Shown: positions 54,618 through 64,000 of the stretch, piece by piece
Layout of the letters: each line of letters begins with the position of its first letter
How positions within the stretch are numbered: position 1 is the stretch's first letter
Assembly (NCBI GenBank): GCA_020744425.1
Contig: JAGMUV010000021.1
Location: forward strand, 992,001-1,056,000
Length of the DNA stretch: 64,000 bases
From: Dactylonectria macrodidyma
Taxonomy: Eukaryota > Ascomycota > Sordariomycetes > Hypocreales > Nectriaceae
Reading direction: 5' to 3'
The notes under the pieces: model-generated
What the model was told of the DNA's origin: nothing
The model's database searches: none
The model's input: only the letters and a program-made list of their open reading frames with translations
Program-made: the position numbers and the translations under genes

Positions 54618-57600
54618 ATGGCTCGCTGGTATTTCTTGTTTACATATTTATTCATTCTATTAACAATTGTCATCCCTTTTTCTGCATCCCGTCACAATCA
54701 TGGAAGACACCATCATGCAAGGCAACATGAGCTGCATGAGACTCCCTCAACCGCCGAGGAGGCTCAGCCGACCGCAAGCCGGATGAACTCTAGTTCAACT
54801 GATGCAAACGACTTGGTGAAGCTGGCTATCGAGGCTGTGGCTGAGCTGAATAAGGAACGTTTTCAGAACCCCAAATTCAACAAGCAGCAGTTCAAAGAGG
54901 TTGGGTCTGAGCCAAAATTGGCTCCACCTCTGGAGCTCAACAGCACCGATGGCACTCTTCGCCGTCGATCGCAGGATGATGGAGGCAACGGCTACGTTGT
55001 CCCCGAGGAAGTCCTTGATGCCGCGCGAAGTGTTGCCGAGTCCAAGCCACAAATTCCTTCTGGTAACCACAGCGAGATCGCCTCAGCTATGAGGCTCAAG
55101 TATACCTTGGATAACAACGACACCAATGTTCCGGTCGCTTTGAAGACACCTGAAGGTCGTCTGTCGGTGTTTGGAGAGGATCAAAAGCCACTCAAGCGGG
55201 CCACGGCATATTGGATGACTGATTTGCCTCAGCGTGGTGCAAGCCCATTGGCTCCGGCTGGCTACAAGGTATGGGTCTAGGTTTTGCGTCACACATCAAC
55301 CATGTTGTCACTTACTAACCAGTCTTTCCAGGTTTGGAGGAACGTGAAAGACTATGGAGCAAAGGGTGATGGCAAGACGGACGATACCAAGGCCATTAAC
55401 CTGGCCATCTCCGAGGGTGGTCGTTGCGGCCCCAACTGCGGCTCAAGCACTATTCACCCAGCTGTCGTCTTCTTCCCCCCTGGGACGTATCTTGTCAGCA
55501 GCTCTATCATTCAATACTACAACACCCAAATACTTGGCGATGTACGTTTCCCCTCAACCCTTACCGTTTTCACCTTCGTTGTCCCTCCATCCTGCTCTTC
55601 CATAACTGATAAGTCATCGATTAGCCCCACGACGTCCCAACACTGTTGGCTGCCAGCAGCTTCGTTGGACAAGGTGTCATCACTAGCGATGTATACATCA
55701 GCGATGCGGAAGAATGGTGAGTCTTCACACTCATATGAAAGCTTGGCCGACACGCTGACTGGTTTCGACAACGTTGTGTAGGTATGTAAATACAAACAAC
55801 TTCCTTCGAAGTGTTCGAAACTTCAAAATCGACATCCGATTAGCCAGCCCCTCTAGCTACATGTGTGGCATTCATTGGCAGGTCAGTCCAAGCATCTACT
55901 AATGCTTTCTTGACCCATCCAAAAATAATATCAGTGACCTAACTTGGGCTGATTCAGGTTGCCCAAGCCACGTCGCTCGAAAATATCGAGTTTTATATGC
56001 GTCTTGAGTCCGATAGCTCCGGAAATAATCAGCAGGTAGGATACAGTCTGCAAAAGATTGAAACTCAGCACAAACTGATCTCAATAGGGTATCTATATGG
56101 AGAACGGGTCTGGAGGCTTCCTGTCAGATCTCACATTTGTCGGCGGACACATTGGGTGAGTTACAATCCCCGCTAGAGTGACGAGCAGCGTGTTTGACGC
56201 AAGTACACAGAGCCTATTTTGGAAACCAGCAGTTCACCACGAGTCACCTGGTATTTGTCAACGCCGTCATAGCGGTCCAGATACACTGGGATTGGGCCTG
56301 GACGATGCACGATTTCGTCATCGAAAGCTGTGGAAGTGGAATTGTAATTGTTGACGGGGTGAGTAAAAGGCGTTCAATATTACTCTTTTGGCACAGAAGC
56401 TCTAACCCTTTGCAAAGGCTGGAGGTCCAGGCAGCACTGGACAAGGAGTGGGATCCTTGATCCTAGCAGACTCCATCATTGCCAACACGCCCACCGGCAT
56501 CTCGACATCTCTGCTTGCGGAAAACTCGACGTCGTTTCTTGCCCAAAACGTCGGCTTCTTTAATGTCAAGAATGCCATCGTGGATAGCATCAAGAAGAAG
56601 TCCCTTCTCGCCGGAGGCGCCCAGGTCGTTGTTGACAGCTGGGGATTCGGAATGATGAACAATGCCACGGGTGGTCTGACCAAGTTTGTTAACGGAGCCA
56701 AGATCCCTGCCATGAAGCGCAACGAAACCCTGCTTGGCGCTGCTTACGACAAGATGGCCCCCAATCTTTTCTCAAGGCGTCGACCGAAATACTATGGCAT
56801 TGCTGCCAAGAAGATCATGGACGTCAAGGCTCTCGGCGCAAAGGGAGATGGTGTGACAGATGACACGGCGGCTATCAACTCGATCCTAGAAGGCGGAGCC
56901 AATACCTCGTCAATCGTTTACTTTCCCTTTGGAATCTATCTAGTGACGGACACCATCCGAATCCCAGTCGGCTCGAGAGTCATCGGTCAGGCGTGGTCCC
57001 AGATCATGGGTTCCGGTGCCAAGTTCCAGGATGAGCTTCATCCTCGGGCTGTGGTTCAAGTCGGCAGAAACAGAAAGGGAGAGGAAGGAATTGTCGAAAT
57101 TCAAGACATGATGTTCACGGTCAAAGGACCAACCGCTGGTGCAGTGGTTCTTGAGTGGAACGCAAGGGGTAGTGAGAAGGGCTCGGCAGGGATATGGGGT
57201 GAGATTAGCATATGCCTTTCCCAAGGGCACGAACCTACCCAAGATGAAGACTGACTGTGATATCTAGATTCTCACATTAGAGTTGGTGGGGCAAAGGGAT
57301 CTGATCTCACAGTCGAAAATTGCCCGAAAAAGACGGGCAAAGTCAACGCAAAATGCAAGGCATCATCTCTGATGATGCACATGACACCAAAATCGAGCGC
57401 ATACCTCGAAAATGTCTGGATCTGGACAGCCGATCACGATATGGAGTACGGACCTTCTGATTCACCCCCCCTTGTGGCGGCTCTTGTTCTAACAAATTCG
57501 CAGTAAAGTCACACAAGACCAGATCGATGTCTACACTGGCCGCGGACTTCTCATTGAGAGTGAGACAGCCTGGCTATGGGGCACCTCAGTCGAGCACGCC

Positions 57601-59380
57601 GTCTTGTATCAATACCAGCTGTCCAACGCAAAGAATATCCTCATGGGCATGATACAAACAGAGTCGCCGTACTTCCAACCAGTGCCCAAGGCCCCTCAGC
57701 CGTTCAAGACTGGCCTCTTTGCAAACGATCCAACATTTTCCCAGTGCACCGGAACTAGTTGCGCCTTCTCTTGGGCCGTTCGCATCGTCGATTCTAACGC
57801 TGTGTATGTGCTCGGGGCTGGTCTTTACAGCTGGTTCTCAGACTATAGCCAGACTTGCGTCAAAGCAGGCAACTGCCAAGCTCGTGGCTTCGAGGTTGAA
57901 GAGTCTCACGATGTATGGATCTACAATCTCTGCACCAAGGCAATCCTGGAGATGATTTCACCACTCGGCAGCACACCCACATACGCCAAGGATAACATGA
58001 ATGGGTTCTTGGCGTCTATCCTGGCTTGGCTCCAGGGCGCCGACCAGACATCGGGAAAGCGAGTGTTTGAAGGCTATCAGGTTTGGACAGATGAAGAACT
58101 TGACGAGCTTGATCTGGATCTGCCGGATTCATGTGTCTCCGCCCTTACGGAGCGCATCAAGTGCGACAAGTTGACCATGGACTTCATGACGGCGGGGATG
58201 AGAGGCTCACTTGGCGAAAAAAACATTACTGACAGCGTCTGTGACAAAGGCTGTGGTGAAAGCTTGAAGACTTACTTTGATGTCGTCAGTGTCGCCTGCG
58301 ATGGATATCGAGTCGAGGATGCGATTCCAACACTGGCTGGCGGCAGTATCTGGGCGGGCTATAACGAAACATGTCTAAAGGATACCAAGTCAGGAAAGTA
58401 TTGTCATGGTATGTGCTTGCGAGAATTCGGCCATTGCCCTAAGCTTGATACAACGCTGACGCATCGTGTTGGTTACAGAGATAATAGATGCATTCACAGA
58501 CGTGGCATCCATCGAAAAGATGCCTAAGGCTGAACTCTGCTCCTCTTGTTGGGTTGAACATTTCGCCATTATGCAAAGATCCGCTTATTCTAGCTACGAC
58601 GAGTTCATCGAGACCCAACTCAAGTATACCTACAAGACTTGTGGTTTAACGGGAAATACAACAGCACCAGGAGTGCCTATCGATGCTCCTACGGAGTCTG
58701 ACTTCTGCTTATCAGGCAATATGTACACCACAACTGCAAAGGATACATGTGACTCCATCGCCCTCGCCAAAAGCATTTCGTCGGCCGCGTTATATCTTGG
58801 CAACCCCATCATTGGAAACTGCAGCGACATTGAACAAGGAACAAAGCTCTGCCTGCCTCTGGCATGTGCTGAAACGTGGACAGTCAAAGCAGGTGATACC
58901 TGCAGCTCCATCCAAAAGGCAACACGCAACTTTAAGCTTCCAAGAGGAGGAGTGCAGGACTACAACCCTTGGATCAACGTCGACTGCACCAATCTTCAGA
59001 CCGCCAGCAACGCCGCGTTTGGACACGTCATTTGTCTCGCGCCGCAGAATGGGCAATACAAGATGGCAGAGGATGCTTATCAGGGCTCGACCACTCCCAA
59101 GGCGAATAACGGCTACACCAGATACACGACACCTATTCCCGATGGAGCCAAGCTTGCCAAAGGAACAACTATACATTGTGGCATCTGGCATCTAGCCAAA
59201 ACCGGCGATACCTGCGCAACCATGGCCTACGAGTCGGGCACAACTCTTGATATCTTCCTGAGTGTGAATCCTTCACTCGGAACTACCATTGAGGGGTGCA
59301 ATAGTCTCGTAAAAGCAGGGAGCACATACTGTGCTGTTCCGTTCATAGCATGGATGATGCTTACAGATGACGATTACTAA
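54618..59380 (+). CDS. GH55-type (pectate-lyase-3 fold) exo-beta-1,3-glucanase with C-terminal LysM domains, 11 exons
   Basis: Eleven exons join in phase to 1,370 residues: 54618-55268, 55332-55541, 55625-55716, 55782-55881, 55958-56035, 56088-56155, 56211-56358, 56418-57198, 57268-57445, 57504-58408 and 58479-59380. A hydrophobic leader (WYFLFTYLFILLTIVIPFSA) and His-rich stretch precede two right-handed beta-helix modules, starting VWRNVKDYGAKGDGKTDDTK and IMDVKALGAKGDGVTDDTAA, the twin layout of GH55 glucanases. After a Cys-rich linker, three LysM-like units follow (TAKDTCDSIALAKSISS; VKAGDTCSSIQKATRNF; AKTGDTCATMAYESGTT). It should be secreted, bind chitin through LysM and hydrolyse beta-1,3-glucan. 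Pairing with the divergent chitinase suggests joint action on fungal walls. No broken exon; probably functional. Confidence 0.85.
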
Positions 59381-59773
59381 CATGCCAATTTTAATAAAAT
59401 AATCTTGTTTTCGGACGTTTTCAGACGAATTGCGTGAAAGTATGCGCTTCAATCCCGCCGTTCATTCAGTACTTTCCGCACGGAGGTCCTCCTTCAGGGA
59501 ATTCTTGCTAGTCCATTAACTTTTCCAGTGACGTCCTCATATTGAAAATATGGTCCGTTGTTTCCATGCCGCAAATAGAGATGGTCCCTTGCATTCGTCC
59601 AACCGCATGTCTCACTCTGAGAATACGCTCATGTGGCAGACTTCGGTCAGGGGCTCTTGTGCTGGCCTGCACACTCCAGTACGCTGCCTTTGCAATCAAC
59701 CAATTGGAAGAAGTTGTGTGTTCATTGAGGATACCGAGGTTAAAACCCACCTCTCAGGAGTCCAGACTTACCC
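59381..59773. other. Spacer downstream of the glucanase gene
   Basis: 3' UTR and short featureless frames; nothing else recognised. Confidence 0.3.
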
Positions 59774-60433
59774 GGCGAGCCATACATGCACAGCCCCGTA
59801 CACGCACAGCTGGTCTAATTAGTCGGCAATAGCACTATAAATCCCCTCCCTAAGTGCCCTAAGGGCCCTGTATTTATAGGCTATCTTGACCACGCAAAAT
59901 ACAGCATTTTGCACCCCTTCTATGGCCTTCTATATGACATTTGCTATAGGTAGGTAATTTCTTTTCTAGCGGCTCCTGCAGCTCGGGCTCTTGGGGCTGC
60001 TGGGGCTGCTGGGGCTGCTGGGGCTCTTGAGGCTGCTGGCGGGGGGGTTCTCGGGGCTGCTGAGGCCCGTGGTTGTGGTGAGAAAATCGGGTTTCAGTGC
60101 GATGTTTGAGATGCCACAATTCGTAAGAGTCTTCCTTTGCTAGAATTGAAAATTGGCAGCCTTAACGCCAGCGATTGCAAGCATATAAAACAGTAGGTCG
60201 CTCAGAGCCTTGCTAAAATGAACGTGAGCGCGAATAATAAATTTATAGCCACCAATTACTGTATAAATCATAAGATCTAAGTGAAGATCTTCTCATAAAG
60301 TATAAACTTATTAAGGTGGAAGGTCCATTGTTATTACAGGGCCCTTAGGGCGCTGAGGAAAGGGATTTATAGTGCTATTGCTGACTAATTAGACCAGCTG
60401 TGCGTGTACGGGGCTGTGCACGTACGGCTCGCC
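59774..60433. mobile_element. Fold-back element with about 99-bp inverted arms
   Basis: Arms 59774-59872 and 60335-60433 are inverted copies differing at roughly nine sites. Both contain the block agctggtctaattagtcggc (or its complement) and a gggccctta core. The 460-bp interior is non-coding and includes the GGGGCTGCT minisatellite. No protein is encoded, so it would depend on an outside transposase. Target duplication is unclear. Confidence 0.7.
59970..60066 (+). repeat. GGGGCTGCT minisatellite
   Basis: Units of the ggggctgct type repeat with variants (ggggctctt, gaggctgct) over about 90 bases. On the minus strand they read QQPQEPQQPQ. It lies inside the fold-back element; expansion by slippage is likely. 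Confidence 0.7.
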
Positions 60434-60730
60434 GACTTAACCAGGGGCTTGACTAAGCAGACTCCGCTAGTTTAGGCCGCCCCTCTCCTCACTGGAGAGG
60501 GGGTTACAATACCCGTATTTGCGTCGCATGTGTATTCACCTTTTTGAATCTCTGTGTAATCCAACATCGTCAAATTAAGCCCAATTCGCACCAAATTTGA
60601 ACCCTAGCATATTCATATATCATTCTTGTCATGCCTCCAATTTCAGACAAGTCCCGTACCGCTGCGGCGCGCGCTGCCAGTGCTTACCTTAGCGGTGAGA
60701 ATGTCATACGGACAATGCGGGGTAATACTG
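60434..60730. other. Spacer with a small orphan start
   Basis: At 60630 an ATG opens MPPISDKSRTAAARAASAYL then SGENVIRTMRG before the frame runs into the LINE 3' tail. It may be the start of a lost gene or element ORF. A hairpin (cccctctcctcactggagag) is near 60480. Confidence 0.3.
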
Positions 60731-61084
60731 CTAGCAGCTTTGAATGCGGTTTCCCCCTGGTTCCCTTAAAAATCGGATGCTATTGCAGTCGTCGGGCTGC
60801 GCCCTGAATATCCGCTGACGGATGTCGGGCACGAAATAATAGGTCAAATAGGGCTGCTTAATTGTTAGATGGAAGAGGAAGAAGGATCGCAATTTCGGCT
60901 CGTGGAGGGATGTAATTAGACCTACACGTGACATCGGATTGCGGGTCCGAGCCAGTCTTAGCTACGCTATCGGCTCCGGCCGAAGCTAGCTACCCTGTAC
61001 CTCGGTTTCTTTAGCTGTAGACTCCAGCCTAGCACGTCGTCTTGCCCATAAGGGATTCTGTGGACATCTAGATGTCCTCACGAC
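60731..61084 (+). mobile_element. LINE 3' tail, copy 2
   Basis: About 350 bases align with 31661-32055 of LINE copy 1, lacking about 40 bases of its hairpin region. No coding sequence is included; this is an extreme 5' truncation. Both copies diverge right after 'gatgtcytcac', which fixes the element 3' end. Here it is followed by ataacaacaacaacatc, possibly a short A-rich tail. Confidence 0.75.
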
Positions 61085-61163
61085 GGTAATTAATCAACAA
61101 TAACAACAACAACATCAATGATAGTCGAACATAAACCTTCCGGTAAATATGAGCTTGGCTATA

Positions 61164-63761
61164 CTAATACCTTTCAACAATCCACTGCCAATGCTTGGAA
61201 CTATCCATCGAGCTCAGCGCGCTGATCTCTCCGCGTTTGACCACTAGGTACCTTTCTACAGACTCCCGACCAAGCAAGCTGTGTAACCGTTCATTTTGTC
61301 CCAAGACATCCAATGCCTCATTCAATGACGATGGCAGTTTTTCTGTGATGTTGAGATGTTCCCGTTGATCCTGAGTGAGCGAAGCCGGGTCCTCCGCGCA
61401 TTCCTTCCAAACGAGTGCAATGCTATTCAGAATTCCATCCAAGCCAGAGGAGAGGATAGCTGCCATGGCGAGATATGGGTTTGCCAGACCATCCATGCAC
61501 TTGAATTCCCAATGACTGTCTTCAATCTTCCGCAGTGGCGTCTCTCGGTTTTGAATTCCCCATGTGACCCATGTCCCACCAGCCCAGCAGCTGTCGACAA
61601 TCCTAGAGTAGCTGACAGGGTTGGAGCAAGCAAAGGCAATGATGCTTGGAAGGTGACGTAAGATACCAGCGTAAAATGGCTCGTATACACTTGGGTCAGA
61701 TCCTCGAGTGGAAGAAATCGACATATGAACATGGGAGGCGGTTCCAGGACTGTCAGCGAATGGCTTAGGATGAAGTGTCATCTTATACCCCTGTGCGTTT
61801 GCACAACTCGAAATGACTTGCCTGGCGTAGAGAAGGCTGTCGATAGACTCGAGAGCTGGTGCTGCAGGCAAGATGATTTCGTACTGGCCAAACGCGCTTT
61901 CTGGATGCATCATTTCGACATGAATACCAGCCCTGTCAAGTTTGGCCATGGCTTCCTCGATGACCTTGACCACCACGGCGTGATCAGTAGCCCCGACGAC
62001 GCACCAGGCGTGTGCATCACCATCCAGCCTATTGTAACGTCTCGGGCCAGCTCGTTCAAGGAGAACAAACTCGATCTCGAACCCGAGGAGGAACGAAATA
62101 CCGTGAGAAGCAGCCGTCTTCAGGGTGTTCTGCAGCAAAGTTCTTGGGCAGATGGTGGCTGGATAACCGTCCTTCTCTCTGAAATCCCCCATTACAGTGA
62201 GCTGGCCGTCTCTCGGACCTAGGCGCAGACTGTGGAAGTCTGCGTGTAGATTCCATTCGCCTGCAGGTGAGGTACCAGCCACCAACTGATCATTCTGAAG
62301 GACCGCCAAGGCAGCTTTTGCAATACTGACTTTCAGCTCCTTTTTGGCCTGGAACAGCGAGATTGCGCGGCGCCTTGGAATGAACCGGACTCTTGTGGTC
62401 CCCGTATAATCTACCCAACAGAGACGCACGAACTGGACAGAATCATTTTCGGCCAGCAGCTTTTCAAGCCGCTCAGTCCTGTATGCTGGTACCTTCGATG
62501 CGCGCTGGGGGACCAATGATAACGATGGTGAGTCCATGGAAAACGAAAGATCATATAGCTTGTTGGAGTTATGAAAGAGCATATCCTCGACGAATCTCGT
62601 CGCTTGTTGCCACGTGAGGTCGCCTTTCCTCACGTATTCGCACAACACAGTCTCAAAAGCCTCCCTTATCTGAATGACGGCGAGGAAATAGGTCTCAGGG
62701 TACCAATGCCCGTCAGTGCTCCATATGACCTTGGACGAAGGGCAGATCTCTAATATCTGACGAACAATTGTCTCCTGACCATCTCGACTAACCATGGGGA
62801 AGACCTCGCCGATGTCTGCATAGACGTTTGTATATACCGTCGCCATATATCCCGCATCCCTGACGAAAGGGTAGCCCGAGTGAAGCAGGACGACGGGGAC
62901 AATGGGATATTGTTTGACGAACTGCTGCAGATGGGAAGGGGAGGCTTTTGTGAGAGTGATATCGTTGTCACCAAGCCCCGTATGGAATTGGATCGGCTTC
63001 GGGTGAAGCGCGCCAGATTCGCTGATGATGCTGGCGAGGCAATGGACAACATACTCGTTCAGTCCTTCATGTTGAAGCCGAGTGAATGAAGCCGCTCCAG
63101 GCTGTTGCCTGTGGGAATGGATCTCTTGAAAGGCTGCAAACGCCTTGTCTTGGTCCGGATGCTGGGGTATCGCGAGACCAGTCCGGTAACAAATGACAGA
63201 CTTGAAACCAACCACCACAGGGTTGGCTAAGTCTTGGGAGATAGAATGCCTAAGACTTGAAACAAAAGACGAGAACGCAGCTTCTGGGCCACTGTGTTCG
63301 ATGCATGCCAGCTCGATCAAGAGTGTGGCCACGTGCTCGATGCGCACGATTCTTTTGGACCGGGCCGGGGTAAACTTGTCAAAGTAATCGTACGCCTCGT
63401 TGGCATCTTCATTGCCAAGATAGTCGTCCACAAGAATGCTATGGATGCCACCGAGGCAGGTTTTGATCCAGTTCTCATAGGTGTCTGTGCCTTCCCGTTT
63501 CCGTTCGAGGGCATTCGAAACCGAGTTCCACGTTGGCTCACACCCGAGCACGTCAGCAAGCTGTCTGACGGCTCGGAGATGAGACAAACTAGTTGTCGTA
63601 GCATCGAGGGCAGACCCTTCGGCCTCAGTGGTAATCGAGAGCATAGGCGCTGGGTACCCAACGGCTGGGCGTAACAAAGGGTGTGCATGATTATCAATTA
63701 TGGGCGTTGTTCGTACCGCGCGGAGAAAAGCGCCCTCGTCTTGTGTAGCGTTGCAATCCAT
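61164..63761 (-). CDS. fluG: FluG-type protein: amidohydrolase fused to glutamine-synthetase domain
   Basis: From ATG 63761 the single exon codes 865 residues, the length I recall for Aspergillus nidulans FluG. An in-frame ATG at 63929 would add 56 featureless residues. The N-terminal half is amidohydrolase-2-like: PIIDNHAHPL, VVGFKSVICYRTGLAIPQHP, PIQFHTGLGDNDI, VLLHSGYPF and IWSTDGHWYPETYFL. The C-terminal half is GSI-like glutamine synthetase: FVRLCWVDYTGTTRVRFIP, FLLGFEIEFVLLE, HPESAFGQYEIILPAAPALE, SHVHMSIS and ENPYL-like ANPYLAMAAIL. FluG is a cytosolic factor needed for conidiation signalling in Aspergillus; many fungi have extra copies with metabolic roles, so this may be a paralogue. 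No stops or frameshifts. Confidence 0.88.
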   Translation of the reverse strand: MDCNATQDEGAFLRAVRTTPIIDNHAHPLLRPAVGYPAPMLSITTEAEGSALDATTTSLSHLRAVRQLADVLGCEPTWNSVSNALERKREGTDTYENWIKTCLGGIHSILVDDYLGNEDANEAYDYFDKFTPARSKRIVRIEHVATLLIELACIEHSGPEAAFSSFVSSLRHSISQDLANPVVVGFKSVICYRTGLAIPQHPDQDKAFAAFQEIHSHRQQPGAASFTRLQHEGLNEYVVHCLASIISESGALHPKPIQFHTGLGDNDITLTKASPSHLQQFVKQYPIVPVVLLHSGYPFVRDAGYMATVYTNVYADIGEVFPMVSRDGQETIVRQILEICPSSKVIWSTDGHWYPETYFLAVIQIREAFETVLCEYVRKGDLTWQQATRFVEDMLFHNSNKLYDLSFSMDSPSLSLVPQRASKVPAYRTERLEKLLAENDSVQFVRLCWVDYTGTTRVRFIPRRRAISLFQAKKELKVSIAKAALAVLQNDQLVAGTSPAGEWNLHADFHSLRLGPRDGQLTVMGDFREKDGYPATICPRTLLQNTLKTAASHGISFLLGFEIEFVLLERAGPRRYNRLDGDAHAWCVVGATDHAVVVKVIEEAMAKLDRAGIHVEMMHPESAFGQYEIILPAAPALESIDSLLYARQVISSCANAQGYKMTLHPKPFADSPGTASHVHMSISSTRGSDPSVYEPFYAGILRHLPSIIAFACSNPVSYSRIVDSCWAGGTWVTWGIQNRETPLRKIEDSHWEFKCMDGLANPYLAMAAILSSGLDGILNSIALVWKECAEDPASLTQDQREHLNITEKLPSSLNEALDVLGQNERLHSLLGRESVERYLVVKRGEISALSSMDSSKHWQWIVERY

Positions 63762-64000
63762 CCGGTGCTCAGATTCCAAGCTTTCGAAGTCGTGTTTTCG
63801 GCTTCGGATTGTGACAACGTTGGAAAATTTGCGAGGAAGGGTACAAGCCACTCGTGCAATAGGCATGGAAGCATCCGCATGATCAAATATTGTCCACGTT
63901 GCGGGGACAGGTGACGATTTATCGAACATTGGTATTGTGGAATTCGGTACAGGGGCGAGAGGAGAGAACGTACACGGTCCGCACTCGGGTATGTACCCAC
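63762..64000. other. Upstream region of the fluG-like gene
   Basis: Promoter or leader; no separate gene is seen. Confidence 0.3.

Noticed and set aside
59874..60119. Gln/Pro-rich protein
   Set aside because: It is the translation of a minisatellite inside a fold-back element.

Overview
The window is nuclear DNA of a filamentous ascomycete, most likely a Sordariomycete. The evidence is the many 45-96 bp introns with GT...CTAAC...AG signals, the gene families (FluG, killer-toxin-like GH18 chitinase, GH55, fungal NB-ARC/TPR receptors, Fot/pogo, Tad-type LINE) and the nonsense codons in repeats, nearly all explained by C-to-T change at CpA. That last pattern is the signature of repeat-induced point mutation (RIP). 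Intact genes sit in islands within transposon-rich accessory DNA. I could run no searches; family names come from motifs read in the translations.

Layout. 0-2.6 kb: C2/pseudokinase/ankyrin gene with one in-frame TAA, running off the left edge. 3-6.2 kb: 3' remnant of a chromodomain LTR retroelement (chromodomain, an antisense spliced Cys-rich gene, polypurine tract, LTR) abutting a decayed ankyrin gene. 9.2-11.2 kb: flavin monooxygenase. 11.6-13.4 kb: complete RIP-mutated Fot/pogo element. 13.6-15.1 kb: decayed reading frames and the start of a signalling-type gene. 16.3-19.3 kb: intact protein kinase-ankyrin gene. 19.5-24.2 kb: relics of a RIP-mutated (hAT-like) transposase and a piggyBac transposase. 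26.5 kb: MITE. 27.9-29.1 kb: ATF/CREB-type bZIP factor. 29.4-32.5 kb: fragment of a zinc-cluster factor, a 5'-truncated LINE and a TPR scrap.

33.2-40.2 kb is the most interesting part. An intact NB-ARC/TPR receptor (NLR A, minus strand) is divergent from a nucleoside-phosphorylase (PNP) protein (plus strand), followed by a second NB-ARC/TPR receptor (NLR B) with five in-frame stops. The PNP protein ends in a Gly/Asn/Phe-rich motif of about 28 residues. The same kind of motif begins both receptors, directly before the nucleotide-binding domain. This is the arrangement of fungal amyloid-signalling NLR/effector systems. The motif of the broken receptor B matches the PNP motif much better than that of intact receptor A.

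42-47 kb: LRR protein, stray TPR-repeat fragment, GH1 beta-glucosidase and a truncated second Fot copy. 48.7-59.4 kb: an unrecognised conserved-looking protein, a 10-exon killer-toxin-like GH18 chitinase and, divergent from it, an 11-exon GH55-type glucanase carrying LysM domains; together they look like a fungal-wall attack or remodelling pair. 59.8-61.1 kb: fold-back element and a second LINE 3' tail. 61.2-63.8 kb: FluG-type amidohydrolase/glutamine-synthetase fusion.
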